The notes below the pieces were generated by a model. It had not been told where the DNA came from, made no database searches, and saw only the letters and a list, made by a program, of their open reading frames with translations. Made by a program: the position numbers and the translations under genes. A stretch of 64,000 nt of DNA from NCBI GenBank assembly GCA_018873245.2, contig JAEMBT020000003.1, forward strand, positions 7,955,843 to 8,019,842, written 5' to 3'. This DNA comes from Archegozetes longisetosus (lineage: Eukaryota; Arthropoda; Arachnida; Sarcoptiformes; Trhypochthoniidae). How positions within the stretch are numbered: position 1 is the stretch's first letter; every line of letters starts with the position of its first letter. Below, piece after piece: positions 23,101 to 36,987 of this stretch.

Positions 23101-26100
23101 AGACCAGATTCAAATCGATTACGAATATTAATCAAGTCCAGTTGCAAACTATCAAAATCGTCGTCAACTTTAGAATTGGCTGATAGGAATGAAAAGAGAA
23201 CAAAATTAGATTAAAATAAAGAGAATTATAAGTAGAAGTCATTTATGACATCCTGGAAATATGAAGTCAACAGGAGTGACTTCCGCTCATTGCTCGGATT
23301 ACCTTTTGCTCTTCCACTTACTATTACTTTTATATAAGGTTTGTTGTATGCATAAAACAAATGAGGAAATATTGAACTGATTAAATGTTCGAATATAGTA
23401 TGTAAGTTATATATTTATGAATATTTGAGAGGCTCACGCATAACAAGGAGAGCCATAGACTAAATGAAAAGCTACTCAAACAGTTGAGAGAGAATGAAAA
23501 AGCTATTCAAACAGTTGACTTACATCGTACAACATCGGGCGGCAATTCCTGAGGCGTGTTCTCACGTATAATCATCTCATATTTTCGTTGACGTCCTTTA
23601 AAATAAATTAATAGTAATAATAGTAATGAGAGGGGCATAGAAGCGACTGGTTCGAAAAAATGGATTAGTAATACATATGCAAACACACCTTTTTCGTCTC
23701 TTAAGTCACAACTTCTTAAGACTTCATCAATTTTAGCTATAATCAAAAACACAAAGCAATACGTGCGTTAGTTAGCTCTTTATGACAAATGCAAATGTTT
23801 TTTTAGCACAAGTTTTCAACTGGGATTAGTTAAAACGTTTTATTATAGTTTATTATGGAGTTTACGTAAAATGCTGTACAACAAGTCATGCAATGCATCA
23901 GTGAACCAGACTACGACACAAAGCAAGAAAAGGTACCGCAAATGGCAACTAATGGTAGAACTGATATTAGTTGCAAGTCTTGCGCTAACTTCAAACTGGG
24001 ACAACAATTGTGCATAAATTATATTCATTATAATTCAATTGTGAGAGTCTTCGCTTTAACAGTGGACTGTTTCAGTGACTAAATGATTCGCTACGTGATA
24101 AATATACAAAATGACAAAATAAAGTCAAATAAGCAAATTTTAATTGCTCTGTCATTACTAAAAAAATATATTTTTACAAACTGGAACTTGTCTAAAATTA
24201 AGTTTTTCACTCAAGCTATCAGAACAGTTGAAATCGAGTGATACAAAGAGTTGATTAAATGCAGTCGATAAGAGGAAAACTTTCAAGACTGGTGTACTGT
24301 ACACTTGAAAATAGACATTGAATCAAATAATTACTAGTATAGTAAACCTGTCTAACTTTGACATGCACTTAAGTGCTTTTGAAAAAACAACATATAATTT
24401 ATCATAGAGAAAAATATAGCTTAATCCTTATTAACTCTACACTGCATGATTTTAGTCAGAGATGTAGAGTGCGTGTTGATCTACCATCATAAATGGTGAT
24501 CAAATAATTTATTGCAAATCTTTCAATAGCTTTATTGCATATCGCTAAAGGTATGCGTTATCTACTGATAAATTTTGATGAATTTCTATTGCGAAGCGAA
24601 ATCATAATGTCGCGGGTCTGTTACAATAATGTTGTGCGGGCTTCATTTTAGAAAAGATTTAACCACATACTAAAGTTAGAGACATTTACCGCGTAATCAT
24701 TCATCAAATAATAGAGAGATGTGACTGAGTTGTTTAATTTAGTACTTGTAAAAGTTATTTAGTAAGTAATAATGCTATAAATTCAGTTGAATAAATGAAT
24801 ATTCTAATTATGGAATCGAAAGAATCAAAGTCTGAGACTTGCAATGAGTGGCACAACTGATAAATATCTAAAGTAAATGAACGCATATGAAAAGTTTAAG
24901 TTTAAAATGAGTTCAGATTATATCTTAAATACAGTTTAATAATTGCTATCCTACAAATAAACAATAAAATTGATTTTGATCCCTTATAATTGATTGTACG
25001 GTCAAGTTGTGCTTTGATTCTTAAATAGAAAGCTAAAGACTTGAACAGAATCTTTAAATAAACTGGAATAGAATGATATTCCGTCAAGTCTAAAATAAGA
25101 TTGAAACGTAAGCGTCGGTTTTCTCCTATTTGATCGTAGAATTATTTATTTTTATTAAGCATTTGATTGCAATAAATTATTGAACAAAGATGAGAGTAGA
25201 AGTACAAACTTACGACTTGAATGTTGCACATGACTAAAATTAGAACTTTATCATTAGCAGGAAAGATAGTGATAGTGATCGGTTTATTTTAGAAATTTGG
25301 CAACAAGTTTGTTATAATCAATCAAAATGTTTTCAGGTCTAAAGAAACTAGTATTCAAAAGAACTGTTTCATAATTTAATATAAACCAAATTGACAATCT
25401 TCAATTAATACTAGCAAAGTTTTCATGTCATCAATCAATTTGTCGTTATGATCATAATCTGTCTCAAAGCTAACACAGTACCCCATCAACCATAAAGGTT
25501 TGAAAATAGCAAGTTTCGTATCAATTTAGTTCAGACATTTGTCTGAGTCAATTGAAGGCAGATTTTGGAGATGACAAACAGTGCAACTATTGAAACACTG
25601 CAGTACCAACCGATCAGATTAGATAAGAATATGGAATGGATTGGGGAAGGAGGAAATAATGAAATAGCTTATAATTATTAATGAGAATTTTGCTCAATCA
25701 TTATATGCGCATTTCTAATAACTGTTTTAAAATAATTGCTAGCACTAACAACTATTTCCAATTTAACAATATATTAGAAAATTCTTTAAGCCCTGATAGT
25801 TAATGAGCTCAAACAATTCTCGTAAAGGATAAGCATTAAGTATTTCTGCTCTTGAAAGTTGTACACACATATCATTTTACTTTATTCTGCGAAACATGGA
25901 TTTCATGCTTATCACGTATTTGAATACAGTTGAGTAAAAACGAATCAAAAGTCATTAACTTCTGTAAAGAATCTTGCTATGATAATATTAAAACTTTAAG
26001 ACTCTGTGAAAATGAGCTTAAAATTTGCGATACATCTATATTAATATTATTGTTGGTTCACAAACTGGGTATGCAAGGAGTTTTCATAATTGATCAGATA

Positions 26101-29100
26101 CATAGGGGTTACTTGGGCGAGGCAAAAGCCACTTGAACGAGCGAAACATAACTTACGTTGAGTAGGGTCTTCCAAGTCAAAATTTGGTTTCGGTTGGAAT
26201 AATTGTTTGAAATGAGGCGTACAATACAGCTGCCCCTCATGTGATGAATAGTTATCTACACTAAAAACACAAATTCAAATTATTAATAGGTTGTCGCCAT
26301 ATTTATCCGGAAATCAAACTAACTTTAATTGTTTATTGCATTCTTTGCATCTGAAGCAGGTTTTGTGAAATACAGATTTTTCTGCTTTAACTTTTTCCAT
26401 TTGGTAGACGTGTTTAGAGCAAACTTTACAGAGACAGTCATCTTTAACACCCTGTTCGGAAAATAATTTATGAAACATATTCAAAATCATGAATCAGACA
26501 AACAATAGGGAAAAGCAGTGGTTGAATGTTAGGCGACTTACACTACAAGCATTGCTGAACGATGCATACGATATACTATCAAATATATCATTACCGTTGA
26601 TATATTCGCATTCCATCTAATTATAGGTGAGTTAAGGTTATTGTTGGGATTGATAAGGATCGTGCAAATTGCATATTAATGTAATTAATGAGAAGCAAAA
26701 CATAAAAACACATGCTTTGATTGAAGCTTTCAATTGGGTTAAGGTTAGAAAAATGTACAAACGATCGAACATTTTTCAATTTAACTATATTTCAATCAGA
26801 TTTATTGATGTTCTCCTGATTATATTTGTAAATTGTGTTTAAGATAACTAGTTGTATCATAAAAATAAATAATAATAACCTAAGTTTACCTTCTTCAAGG
26901 CTATTTTACATAAATTACCTAAATTTCAATTTGATATTACATCGCTTTAAAGCCTATTCAGTAAATTCAGGTTTTTTAATTTCAAATTTTGACTTCAAAC
27001 CTGATAACTTAACCAATCAAGTTTTTAAATTTGAAACATCTGAACTTTTCTTCACTGACTCCGACCATTTAGTTGATTGGTATTGAATTTTCAAATAAAA
27101 AGTAAATATTATACTGATGAAAGATAAGAGTTGGCAAAAGTAAAAATTAGGTGATCTAATAAAGATTTTTCAGTTTATCATGAGAAAATTTTCTATCGGT
27201 GATATATATTTTTTCGAAACTTCGTTCTATCAATAAAATGACGAAGTTGAGAGGTCGGTTTTGAAATTTTCAAAAAGTTTTCCAAAGCTAATTACGATTT
27301 TTTAAACGTGAAAACTTGTTTAGAAGTTTTAAAAAATCTGATATAATATAACGGGATACCAGAGGCTTTAAAAAGAAATATTAGATCATTATTGTTACAA
27401 TTTAGCCGCTCAGCAATCAGACAAAATTGTTCTCAATGAAGCAGTAAATACTAGTTTTTGCCTTCGGATAATTGTAACACATCTTAGATTTTCAAATTAG
27501 GTTTGAAAATATGGAGTGCTTCAATTAGTTAAGGAGAACATGATTGACTTTAATATAATGATAAAGAAAAATATGTTTCATACCTGAGTAAGTTTACTTT
27601 GAGCTTTTGTCTTATCAGCATTTACTTGTTCGCTCATCTCTTGCTCCGTATTCAAACTCGATTTCTACAAATAACAGTCCAACAAAATACAGATTAACTT
27701 TTATTCAAACATAAAGCTTACGCCATTCTATTCAAACTGAATTAGTGATAAGTTTAGAGATTTGTGATAAGTTTAGAGTTAAGTTTTGAAGTGATAAAAT
27801 AGAAATAGCTGCTAGTCGTAGTTTTACTAAGTTTAGATTATAAGTGAAGCTCTGCTCACGCCTACACTAATCTATGATTAATTTTAACAAAAACAAGCTG
27901 TTAATAGACTTACTATTGAGTTAATATTAACACCAGTCGACAATAATTCTTTGTTGATAGCATTTTTAGTAACCACATTATGCTGAGCAGTGGACACATA
28001 GGAGTTTTTCTATAAATTCAATTTTTGTTAGTAACCAATTGTCATTACTTCTGCCCCAACTACTCCTACTCTCAACTCACCAAACTTTTTATGTCAATTC
28101 CAGTGTTAGCAATCTCTTTAGGAAATGTTTTCAGAATTTGTGACTCATGCTCCACATGATTGACATATTGACTTTTCTGCAAACATTATAGCCATCATGA
28201 GTGAGTTTATCAATTTATTAATTCTCTCATTGATGCATTCACATGTATGTATGTCTCATCAAAATTGTAAAGTTTCTCATTTGAGTTTGCATTATTTCTA
28301 ACTCTACGCTAAATCATAACTAAACCAAATATGTAATCAAATTGTTTCTGCCCTAAATATACACCATTAACACCAAAACTAAGGTTCATTTATTCCAACA
28401 ATTGGCTATAAGTAAGTTTTATACGATTAAATATTATGAAAAGATAGCTAATTGCCGTAGCATTTGTTTGACTTTTCGCAATTTATCAATTAGTATTCAT
28501 AACGAATTCTTTGTTCTTTCCTAATAGAAAGAAGTAAAAAGCAATTGATCCCAAATCCAATTTTTGCAATAGTTAGAAATGAGATAAGAAAAAGTTAATG
28601 GAGTCTGCCTTCAATGTTATGGCTAAGCATTAATTTGTGAGAAAAATAAACGTCATACATTTTGGAAATTTTTTTGTCATGTATTTTGCAAATTGCTAAA
28701 TATAACCTAAAATACTGCAATATGAGCGTGTTTTTTATCTACTGGAAACTCAGTTTATTTTAAATGTTTAAGTAAACTGTATCCATCCAATTAGAAGTTT
28801 GATATTTTATTATCATCTCAAGACTAGCTAAACTTTGATGGCACATACATTTGTGAGCAAGATAAATGTTAGTGGATAGTTACGATCAAAATTATAGCTA
28901 TGTCAAATAAGTTATCGCAATGTTTGCAAACTTTGACTTCATGACACACATAGGATAGAAATAAGGCATAAGAAGCACAGAAGAGAGTAATTAAACTTTG
29001 GGAAAACAATAAAAAAGGCAACCATGCATTTCATGACTCGCATGCTGTCAAACGGTTAGTCTATAAGTCCATTAGTGACATACCAGTGTTTTAAGACTAA

Positions 29101-31041
29101 TGCCAGTAATGACAACTTCTTTAGAGGCATTATTTTTGTGAATTTCATCAAAAGTTATATATGTTGAGCACTAAACTCATCAAAGTTAAGAATAATGACA
29201 AGAATGTTAGAAAAAATGATTTGGTCAAAATAGTAGTTATAATTATATAGTTACACAAATCATACCAGTTTAGCCACATTAACACAATATTCAGGCTCTG
29301 GTGAGACTGCACTTTCGTTCAAGGAATCATTATCGAAATCATTGTGCTCACTGTGGCCATTCAGTGATGGCTCAATATCATTTATATCATTAATCTCTTT
29401 ATGATATCCGTTAATAGCAGGCAAGTAATTCATATCGACAATGATCTAGGAGTAAATTGAAACACATGCATAAAAATGCTAAACAAAAATAATTAATCAA
29501 TTGATGCATTCTTTAGTTTGTTGTGTGCATTCCTTACTTAAAGGTATAGTCAATGTCAGTGTAAAGGCAAATGTAATAAAAACTTCCTTTCACAGCATAG
29601 TTCAAGTAATATTTGTCATACAATAAAACCCCGATATAGCCGATCCATGTGAATCGATAATTAGTGCTCACTATAACGGGGTTCCACTATAAAGAGGTTA
29701 TTCTGCATTAGTTTGCGTGCTTTCGAAAAGAGATTATTGTTTTGACTACAACTTGGCTCCGCTATAACTCGCTTGGCTCAATCGAGGTATTACTGTATTT
29801 AGTAAGTGTGATGCATTAATAATTGACAAATACCTCATCGCCATTCACTGTGTGTCCGTTCATTTCAGGCTTTGTATTTTCGGTTTTATGATCATCGACG
29901 TGATTCTCTACATGATTGTCAACTGATTTCTTATTCGCTTCAATTGAATTGGTTTTTGCAACAGATGTAATCTGTTGCTCATGCGGTACTGATGGCTTTG
30001 CGGCCATCGATGTCTTCTTTTTCGTGTTCTTCTTCTTTCTTCTGGATGAGCCACTGCTAGCGGAAGAAACACTTTGTACGCTCTCCTAAACAAAAGAATA
30101 AGTTTTACAAGTGAAGTGTACGAAAAATCAATTTGAGATAAATTGAAAAATGACAAAATGTAATAACAAAATTCATAAGTCGTGTAGTAAGCGATTATTA
30201 CTTCATAGACAACACTTACATCTGAATCACTAGAAACATGTTCTGAAAGAGATGATGCCTCCGACGAACTGCTAAGCATTTGATCTTTAGATAAAACAAG
30301 ATTTTCATGCAAAGCTCCTGAAACACATTCACTAACAAGTTTAGTAGCGATTATATTAGCGCTTGACATATCTGACAAATTAACTGCTATTGGCTCTAAC
30401 GAAGTTGCATCGCTCGAGTCTGATTGATCGATTGGTGAGGATATTAATGAAATCGTTTCATTAGTCGAGTCATCACTCAATGTGTTAGAGACAGACACAC
30501 TTGCAATTTGGCATGAGTTAGTTGACAGCTTTTCATAACCATTTTGATTACAGGAAATCGATGAATTCAAATCAGTTGTGGCATCACTTTCGGTATTATC
30601 AACATTTTCAATATTTTCAATATTTTCCTCATTTGACTGTACATTAGAATCGTTTGGCCAACTGATTGACTCGGAGTTAGTATTCAAAGTTGGCTCAAAC
30701 TCTTCAACTAGATCCAAGATAGGCTGAGACTTATCTTCGCTAATAATATTAGTATCGATATCATCCATTGTTAAAAGATCGAAAGATTGAACAGAGTCAG
30801 TCATTTTATCGGTTAAGACGACAGAATCGTTAAGAATAGCAGTCTCGCTGTGTTCAGGACTACAGGTATTACTATTATTGCTCTGATTTTTCTCTTCTAA
30901 TTTCCAACTTAACGGATCGAACTCAAGCGAAAGGGGTGTTAATATACACTTATCTTCTTCTGGTGAACTTATATCACTACTGGTACTTACTACTGGCGAT
31001 ACTTCCGTCTCCATAATTGCCTTTTTATCACTTGAAGCCAT
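20177..31041 (-). CDS. EPLIN/LIMA1-type protein with two LIM domains
   Basis: Probable actin-cytoskeleton adaptor, inferred from the LIM type. Exons: 31041-30220, 30085-29834, 29445-29266, 29170-29084, 28176-28081, 28009-27914, 27664-27584, 26616-26542, 26451-26324, 26260-26157, 23736-23689, 23595-23524, 23179-23017, 22799-21814, 21738-21494, 20668-20529, 20450-20177; 3849 nt, 1282 aa. The N-terminal third is acidic and Ser/Asn-rich. LIM1 (CKVC, FHKTC, CKEC, YCTPHF) spans two exons. The middle region has repeated short motifs (SSLKSQWEEG, SIKEKFEKG, MLDKFKALE, LKAKFENW, LRAKFEAI) as in EPLIN/Xin-related proteins. LIM2 (CSVC, IHKNC, CIKC, YCIPHY, then NYDEGFG) lies near the C-terminus. All eight zinc ligands are present in each LIM. 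Exon 1 is preceded by an acceptor, so upstream exons are likely (see 36988-37184). Isoforms are likely. I cannot name a one-to-one ortholog. Confidence 0.82.
23464..23520. repeat. tandem duplication beside the exon 12 donor of the LIM gene
   Basis: Two copies of a unit of about 30 bp, AATGAAAAGCTACTCAAACA / AATGAAAAAGCTATTCAAAC plus GTTGA, directly downstream of the GTAAGT donor at 23523. Confidence 0.6.
29621..29795. mobile_element. pogo/Tc1-mariner-like MITE in LIM-gene intron 2
   Basis: 175 bp flanked by TA on both sides (29619-29620 and 29796-29797). The left end is CAATAAAACCCCGATATAGC and the right end, reverse complemented, is CAGTAATACCTCGATTGAGC, an imperfect TIR of about 20 bp. CTATAAC-type motifs recur inside. 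TA flanks and CAGTA-type ends fit the pogo/Tigger branch of Tc1/mariner. It is non-autonomous and has no ORF. Confidence 0.7.
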
Positions 31042-33889
31042 TGTTAGCTGTGAAGAAAAAATCGATAATACATTAATAAGTTTTACTTAAAATTGGCAAT
31101 TTGTTTAGTCTAATCGATTGACTGGTTTCTCATAACTACTACTGAACTATTGCAACAAATTTAGTTTGCAATTTCTAAATAAGCATGTTACTTGAGGTGC
31201 AGTCAACTAAACGCTTAATAAGCTCTTGTTATAACTACTTCAACAATGAATCGCACTTTTTCACTTTTTAGAGGTTAGTCATTGAACAAAACTTTGCATT
31301 TCAAGCAAAATGGATGGCAAACAAACAGAAAGCTTTGTTTATTAAAAGAAATGTAGAAAAAATATCCATATATGGCACAGTTTTCAATATATGGGCTATT
31401 ATTAAGAGAGTGAAGATTGAAAATTTAGAACAATAACTGGTTTTAGGTTCTCCCAAACATATAATAGCACTATATTATGAAAGATAACACTACTTGAAAG
31501 CAAACTTGAGGCCAAAATATGGATTACAATAAGAAATGGATAAGCACTGGAAACGATACTTTGTATAAGTTAAAGCAGCATAAAGAAGATGATAGAAAAC
31601 TACAGACTATTATTTTCTAAATCAACAACATATCGAATAGATGAAAGGGAATCTACTTATAAGAAATACATACGAACACCCACTAGAGTCAGATCTTAAA
31701 TGAATAGAGAGAGCGAGAGAGTGAGAGAGTCAAACTATTAAGATATTTGAAGAGAATAGACAAAAGGGTGAACAACCCAATGAAACAAAGATGCTGAATC
31801 TGAAGCCGCCGAAAAGTTGGCAACCACTTCATTATTCTTAGGCATATATAGAATCCGTATTTTTTTCTAACAGCCAAAAGCCCTCTAACTTCTTGAACAG
31901 ATTCACCCTTCGCTCTTTTTAAAGTATCATGTCTTATAAATAGATTCATTTCCGCGTTTAGCCAACAAGTCATCAAATTTACGTCAAGTTTTTTCCACTA
32001 AAACTACAATATTGTTAGCTTTGAAAGAATACGAGGCGGTTAAGTGATTATAATTTTTTAAACGATAAACTAAAGGCTTATTTACGTGAGCACTTAATTA
32101 AAAAACCACTTTTATCTTGACTTAAATTGATTTGACACTAACAACACATTTATACTTTTTTCTTAAATACACAATTAATAAACAAAAGAAATTAAGTCAT
32201 AAATTTTGATCACAATGTTTTATTTTTGATCAACACTTGATTTTTCTCTATCAAATCTGGGATTAATTTCTAGATTAACTCAGTAGTGATAAGTCTATAA
32301 GGACTTGACCTACAATTCAAACATAAAAAGTAAATAATCTCTTGACAATCAATTAATAAACTAAATATTTGAGAAGTAAAAAAGAAACAATAAAAGCGTG
32401 CGTTGAACTAAATGCATATTGATCTATTGCTTACCAACTGAACCAAAAAAAGTTGAATTACTCTAATACAATTATCTTATAGTATATTACTGAATAATAT
32501 TCTGAGAGTTAGCAGACTTATACAATTGAATGGAGATGTTTAAAGCTAGAACGTTTTTCGTAAAGGCACATGGAAAATAAATAAAATATAAGATAAACAC
32601 TGATATATGTTGGGCAAAATGATTATGTGATGTATTGAATAGGAGAGAGTTATTTGACAAGTAAAGTGAAAGCATTAATTTTCGCAGATAGCTCATAAAC
32701 AAGAGTAATTTAAAAACTCGACATTAGACAATAATAAAAGTAAATGTTAAAGAGAAAAGTAAACCAAAACAAGGATTGGAGTAATGTTTTTCTGGGAAGA
32801 GAGAAAGTTTCTGCATTCTGTCAAAGTTAAAAGATTCTAAATTAAGCAATCCATGCATCCTATGCCTGATGAATAACAAAAGTTCAATGACATACAGATC
32901 GAACCACAATCGCGAATATGGCAAAACAAGCAATTTTAAGACCCGATACGACAAAACAACCAATCTCTAAGGCCCAGCAAAAAATTTCGCTTAAAAACTT
33001 TTCAACAATTGATTAAATGTTTCTTTTTCTAAATAGAAATGCGAAAATTAATGAACCAAAACAAAATCTATTACTTTTTAAGATTTAATCTTAGAATATG
33101 CGAATAATTTGAAAAATGATTTTTCCACTGGACTCCATTCCAGAACCAATTATAAAATATATTGAACTTTATCTCACTGCTCAGTTTCAATACAGATACT
33201 ATTTTTTAGGTGAAGTGCTAAACGAAAATCTATAAAACAAAACTATTTTCGGATAGAAAACCTCAAACTTTTGCGATATGATCGACAATAAAAAAACAGA
33301 CTATATATAAATAGACCAGTTTTTTGTTAAATATCGCATAGTGTAAAATACAAAGAACATTTGATGTGTTATCAAAAGCGACTCCATTCTCGTGAATAAA
33401 TGGTGTCCACTTGAAGTACTTGAAGTGAAGCCATTTTTAACAATTGCAGTCTACTATTTATCTTAATCTTGATTTGATCACTAAATGAACAAACGTCTAA
33501 AAAGACGAAGTGATCTGGAGGTTTAGAAGCAGATAAGCATTCGATAACGGCTTAGAGTATAAGAACTGAAGTAAGCAATAAACTTGATTTAAAGAAAGTC
33601 TAAAAGTTGTAATATTGAGACATAAGAACCTGTTGTCGACCTCTACTCGTGAAATGTCCGAGAATTGATTTATAGACAGAGTTGAGGTATGCAGTCTGTG
33701 CAGCTTTTGAAGCTCGCAAAACTAATGGTAAATTGTTATCGATGTTGTAGTTTTTGAACTGAGATCTCGTTGAACAGTCCAAAATAGAACAAACATAAAC
33801 CTTTATTATTAACTTTTATTATTATTTGTATAATTAAAATATTATCAATGCATCAAAACTGTACGGTATTTGAATTTTTGTTAACTGCC

Positions 33890-34060
33890 TCACAAAACTG
33901 ATGGTATTAGCAATCTATTGAATATATTGTGCCTCGGGCTACAAAAATGTGATTTGAAGGATTCTTTCAATAAGACTCGTAATTGTTTCTCTGCCGACTG
34001 ACTGACTCCATAAATATAAGGGAACAATACTTTTGTTTTAAACATATTATTATCAAATCT
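33890..34060 (-). mobile_element. possible Penelope-like or other retroelement fragment
   Basis: The frame ends ...VLFPYIYGVSQSAEKQLRVL then LLKESFKSHF and NRLLIPSVL-TGA. The PY-x-x-GVS-(E/Q)-x4-R-x-L pattern resembles the linker after the reverse transcriptase in Penelope-like and some LINE proteins (PYVKGLSE...R-L, then F-P-NTLR-LL-P-K). Only this scrap is present; no RT core was found upstream. Chance resemblance is possible. Confidence 0.33.
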
Positions 34061-35292
34061 GATCACTTTGAGCAAAAAGCATTCATTATTAACATAATAG
34101 TACAAACCTTCATTTAATTTAGTTAAGTAAATAAAGAAAATGATTACTGTTCCCCTAAACGCTGCTCAACGGCACATAATCATTTTTAATATCTATTCTC
34201 AAGTATACTCAACTATAGCCTCAATTGTGGGAAAATTTTGATTCATTCGTGAATCTAACCAAATATAATAGGAATTTGCTTCATTTATGCTATTGGTTAA
34301 AAATCAGTCAATTCAGAAAGCATTAAAATTGAATAAAAGAAATAATCAAATTGAAGGGAACGATCAAATGAAAAATTCATAAATAACACTGTAGCTTTAA
34401 AAAAAAGCACTTTGGAACTAAAAATATATATGAAATGCCGGACACAGCTATAAGTCATTTAGAAACGACATTAGTTGCAATCTTGCTAATTCAATTGCTA
34501 ATAGTCTTTGTCATTTTTGCAGGCAACAAGCTTTCAACAATTGTACAACACTTGTAATTAGTATTCTAATTATAGGTATTTTATGATCAAAATTGAACAA
34601 AATTATATCCTTACAAAAGTACTCAATCATTGTTTACATCAAAATTGAACACTGATTATACTTTAAAAGCTAACGTACGAAGAAAAATAAAGCAATTTTA
34701 AGCAAGTCTAGACTATTGATGAAATTTGTCAGAATCAATTAAAAATGTTAGTAAAGAAGCAAGAAAAACACGAGTAAGAGTAAAGTTAAGTAAGAAAAGT
34801 GTTATACTTCTACTCAATGAAGTTTTGCTGAATAAGCTATTTCTAGATTGACAAAAGAAACAAGTCTAGTCTGTTTTTTGTACTTCATCTAAAACAACAT
34901 CCATTCGCAACCAATGCTTCATCTCAAATCATTCTTCCAGTTCATCTAAATTATACAACAACTAATTTATAAATATGACTTTTCCATCTTTTATGCATAT
35001 AATGCAAATGCATTAAAAATCATATCTCTTCACTGCGTTTATCTCAAAATCAATGAGGAAAATGGTTTTTGAGCATAAGAAAAAAAATTAAAGAATTAAT
35101 CGACATCACTTTTTAGATGAAAAGATATTACAATAATTAATGATTTTAGAGAGAAGAGGAAAAGAGTCCTATTTTTAGTTTTTAAACGTATTAATTTCGA
35201 AACAGTTTTAGGTTAAAATGGATGAATTAAGGTTTAAGCTTACTTCGTGTCATGAATTACACATAAATTCTAGCAAAATAGAAATTAAAAAC

Positions 35293-35395
35293 TAATTTCT
35301 ATTATTTGACTAAAAATATTTTCACAAATGCGAATACTTTGTACTGAGTGTAACTTACGTTTTTAGTCAAATAACACAATAGAAATTATTTGAAT
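35293..35395. repeat. small inverted repeat
   Basis: ACTAATTTCTATTATTTGAC at about 35293 and its imperfect reverse complement at 35364-35395 (TTAGTCAAATAACACAATAG), about 26-30 bp each with a four-base insertion, enclosing about 45 bp. Confidence 0.45.
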
Positions 35396-36987
35396 TACTA
35401 AAACTATTAGATAATTAGTGATATGGGCTAGTATTTAAAAGTTCTCATTTTTCGCTAAATATCTACACGAATCTCATTCGCATATCATGTTATACAAGAC
35501 TAAAATAGCGTTTTTCAACTTATTCCAGTTGGGAAGAGCAAAAATGTGCATTTAAAACCATCAAAACATGACTTTCAAGGAGACTTTCAAATGATTTAAT
35601 GAGAAAAACAGAATATCTTTGAATCTTAATCAAGTAACCTATAGGAACCAATAGAAACTAATTTGATGGCATCTTAAAAGTTGATTTCTCATTCTTACAG
35701 CTCTCTCATATTTCAGTAGTTTCATTTTAGATTTTATGCGATACTCTGCCAAAATTATAGTTAATGGCTTCAAATAAGATTAATTTTACGAAAACATGTT
35801 ATATGAACAAATATCCGAACCAATTGTTCACTTATCAAAAATACATTTCTTTTCAGAATGTTCTGTGATTTTGAAACTTATTTCGAAGTTTGCAAACATT
35901 TTGATTATTATATAATTTGACGTTGCAATAGATTAATTAGTAAGGAAACTCTAGTTGAGCTAATGAATGAATTGTTCAATTTTTTGTTTTGTTTATTCGC
36001 TATTAGTTTAACGCTAATATTGATAAGTAGTTCAGAAGTTAGAAAAAAACTAATACCGAATGCAAAGTCATACAAAGTAAAATTACAATAGAGACAAGGT
36101 GTGGCGTTTGTATGAATTGATTTACTTTTGACTTGCTATCTAGAATATTAAATCGTATTAAATATTTATCAACGTGTAAATAAAAGATAAAGTCTGTGCT
36201 TTGCTCATGTGGCTTCAACTTAAGTATAAGTTGAGAAGCAGCGTTTGCTACTGACTAGCACCGTAAATGCCAACTCCGAATATGCACATTCTAAACAACT
36301 TTCTTTCCACTCCAAATTTATTTTTAATAATTTAATAAATAGTTTTAAAACAAAATCAAATATAACACAAATCACTTCAACTAATCCTATAATTGCTTGG
36401 AAAAGATCGAAGCGATCGAAATTTCCTAATTTGAATGTTTATCATTGGAAAGGATCAAATAGAAGATTGATTGATACTTTCCGTTCGATTAAAAACAAAT
36501 TTGTAAAAAGCAAACTAAATGAGTTGCGAGAGCAGAATTATGAAATTCATGAAACGCTAACTCTATATAAGGAAATTGTTTGAGGGAAACTATCAGATAA
36601 GCAAAATATTACAATAATAAACAAAGTTTCAGGAAAGAAATATTTCCTATTCGTAAAGAATAGGTTCAAATTAAATCAAATCCAAATCAATTTCTGTAAA
36701 CTTAACCACTCGGAGAATTGGATCGTTTCAAGTTTGATCAACAACTAAAGGAGAAATGAGTTTCGCATAGAATCAAATATTTAATAATTTGTTATACGGC
36801 TGACTGGGAAAGAGAATGAAATTCAATATTAATCAAAATAATTTCTAGCATTGCAAAAACATGTTTAAGCTAACAACACATGAGTACAAATGAAAAGCTC
36901 AAACTATTCATTGATTTAATTTATACCAAACCAATGAAAGGAATGATAAGAAAATAAGACATGAATCGTATTTTGATTGATAGCTAC

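Larger units (their letters stand above)
31048..36987. other. long intron or upstream region of the LIM gene
   Basis: A 3' splice site (TTCTTCACAG) ends at 31048, just before the first coding exon, so at least part of this is intron. Several minus-strand ORFs of 60-95 codons occur (for example near 31689-31976 and 33600-33782) but none has family similarity or a convincing splice context. A retroelement-like fragment is at 33890-34060 and a small inverted repeat at 35293-35395. Confidence 0.4.

Noticed and set aside
31689..31976. 95-codon minus-strand ORF upstream of the LIM gene
   Set aside because: It lacks a convincing acceptor/donor pair and known similarity. It could be an untranslated exon, but nothing supports coding.
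36245..36583. 112-codon plus-strand ORF, Lys/Asn-rich
   Set aside because: Composition follows the AT-rich background, no domain is visible, and there is no start context. Kept out as a likely random frame.
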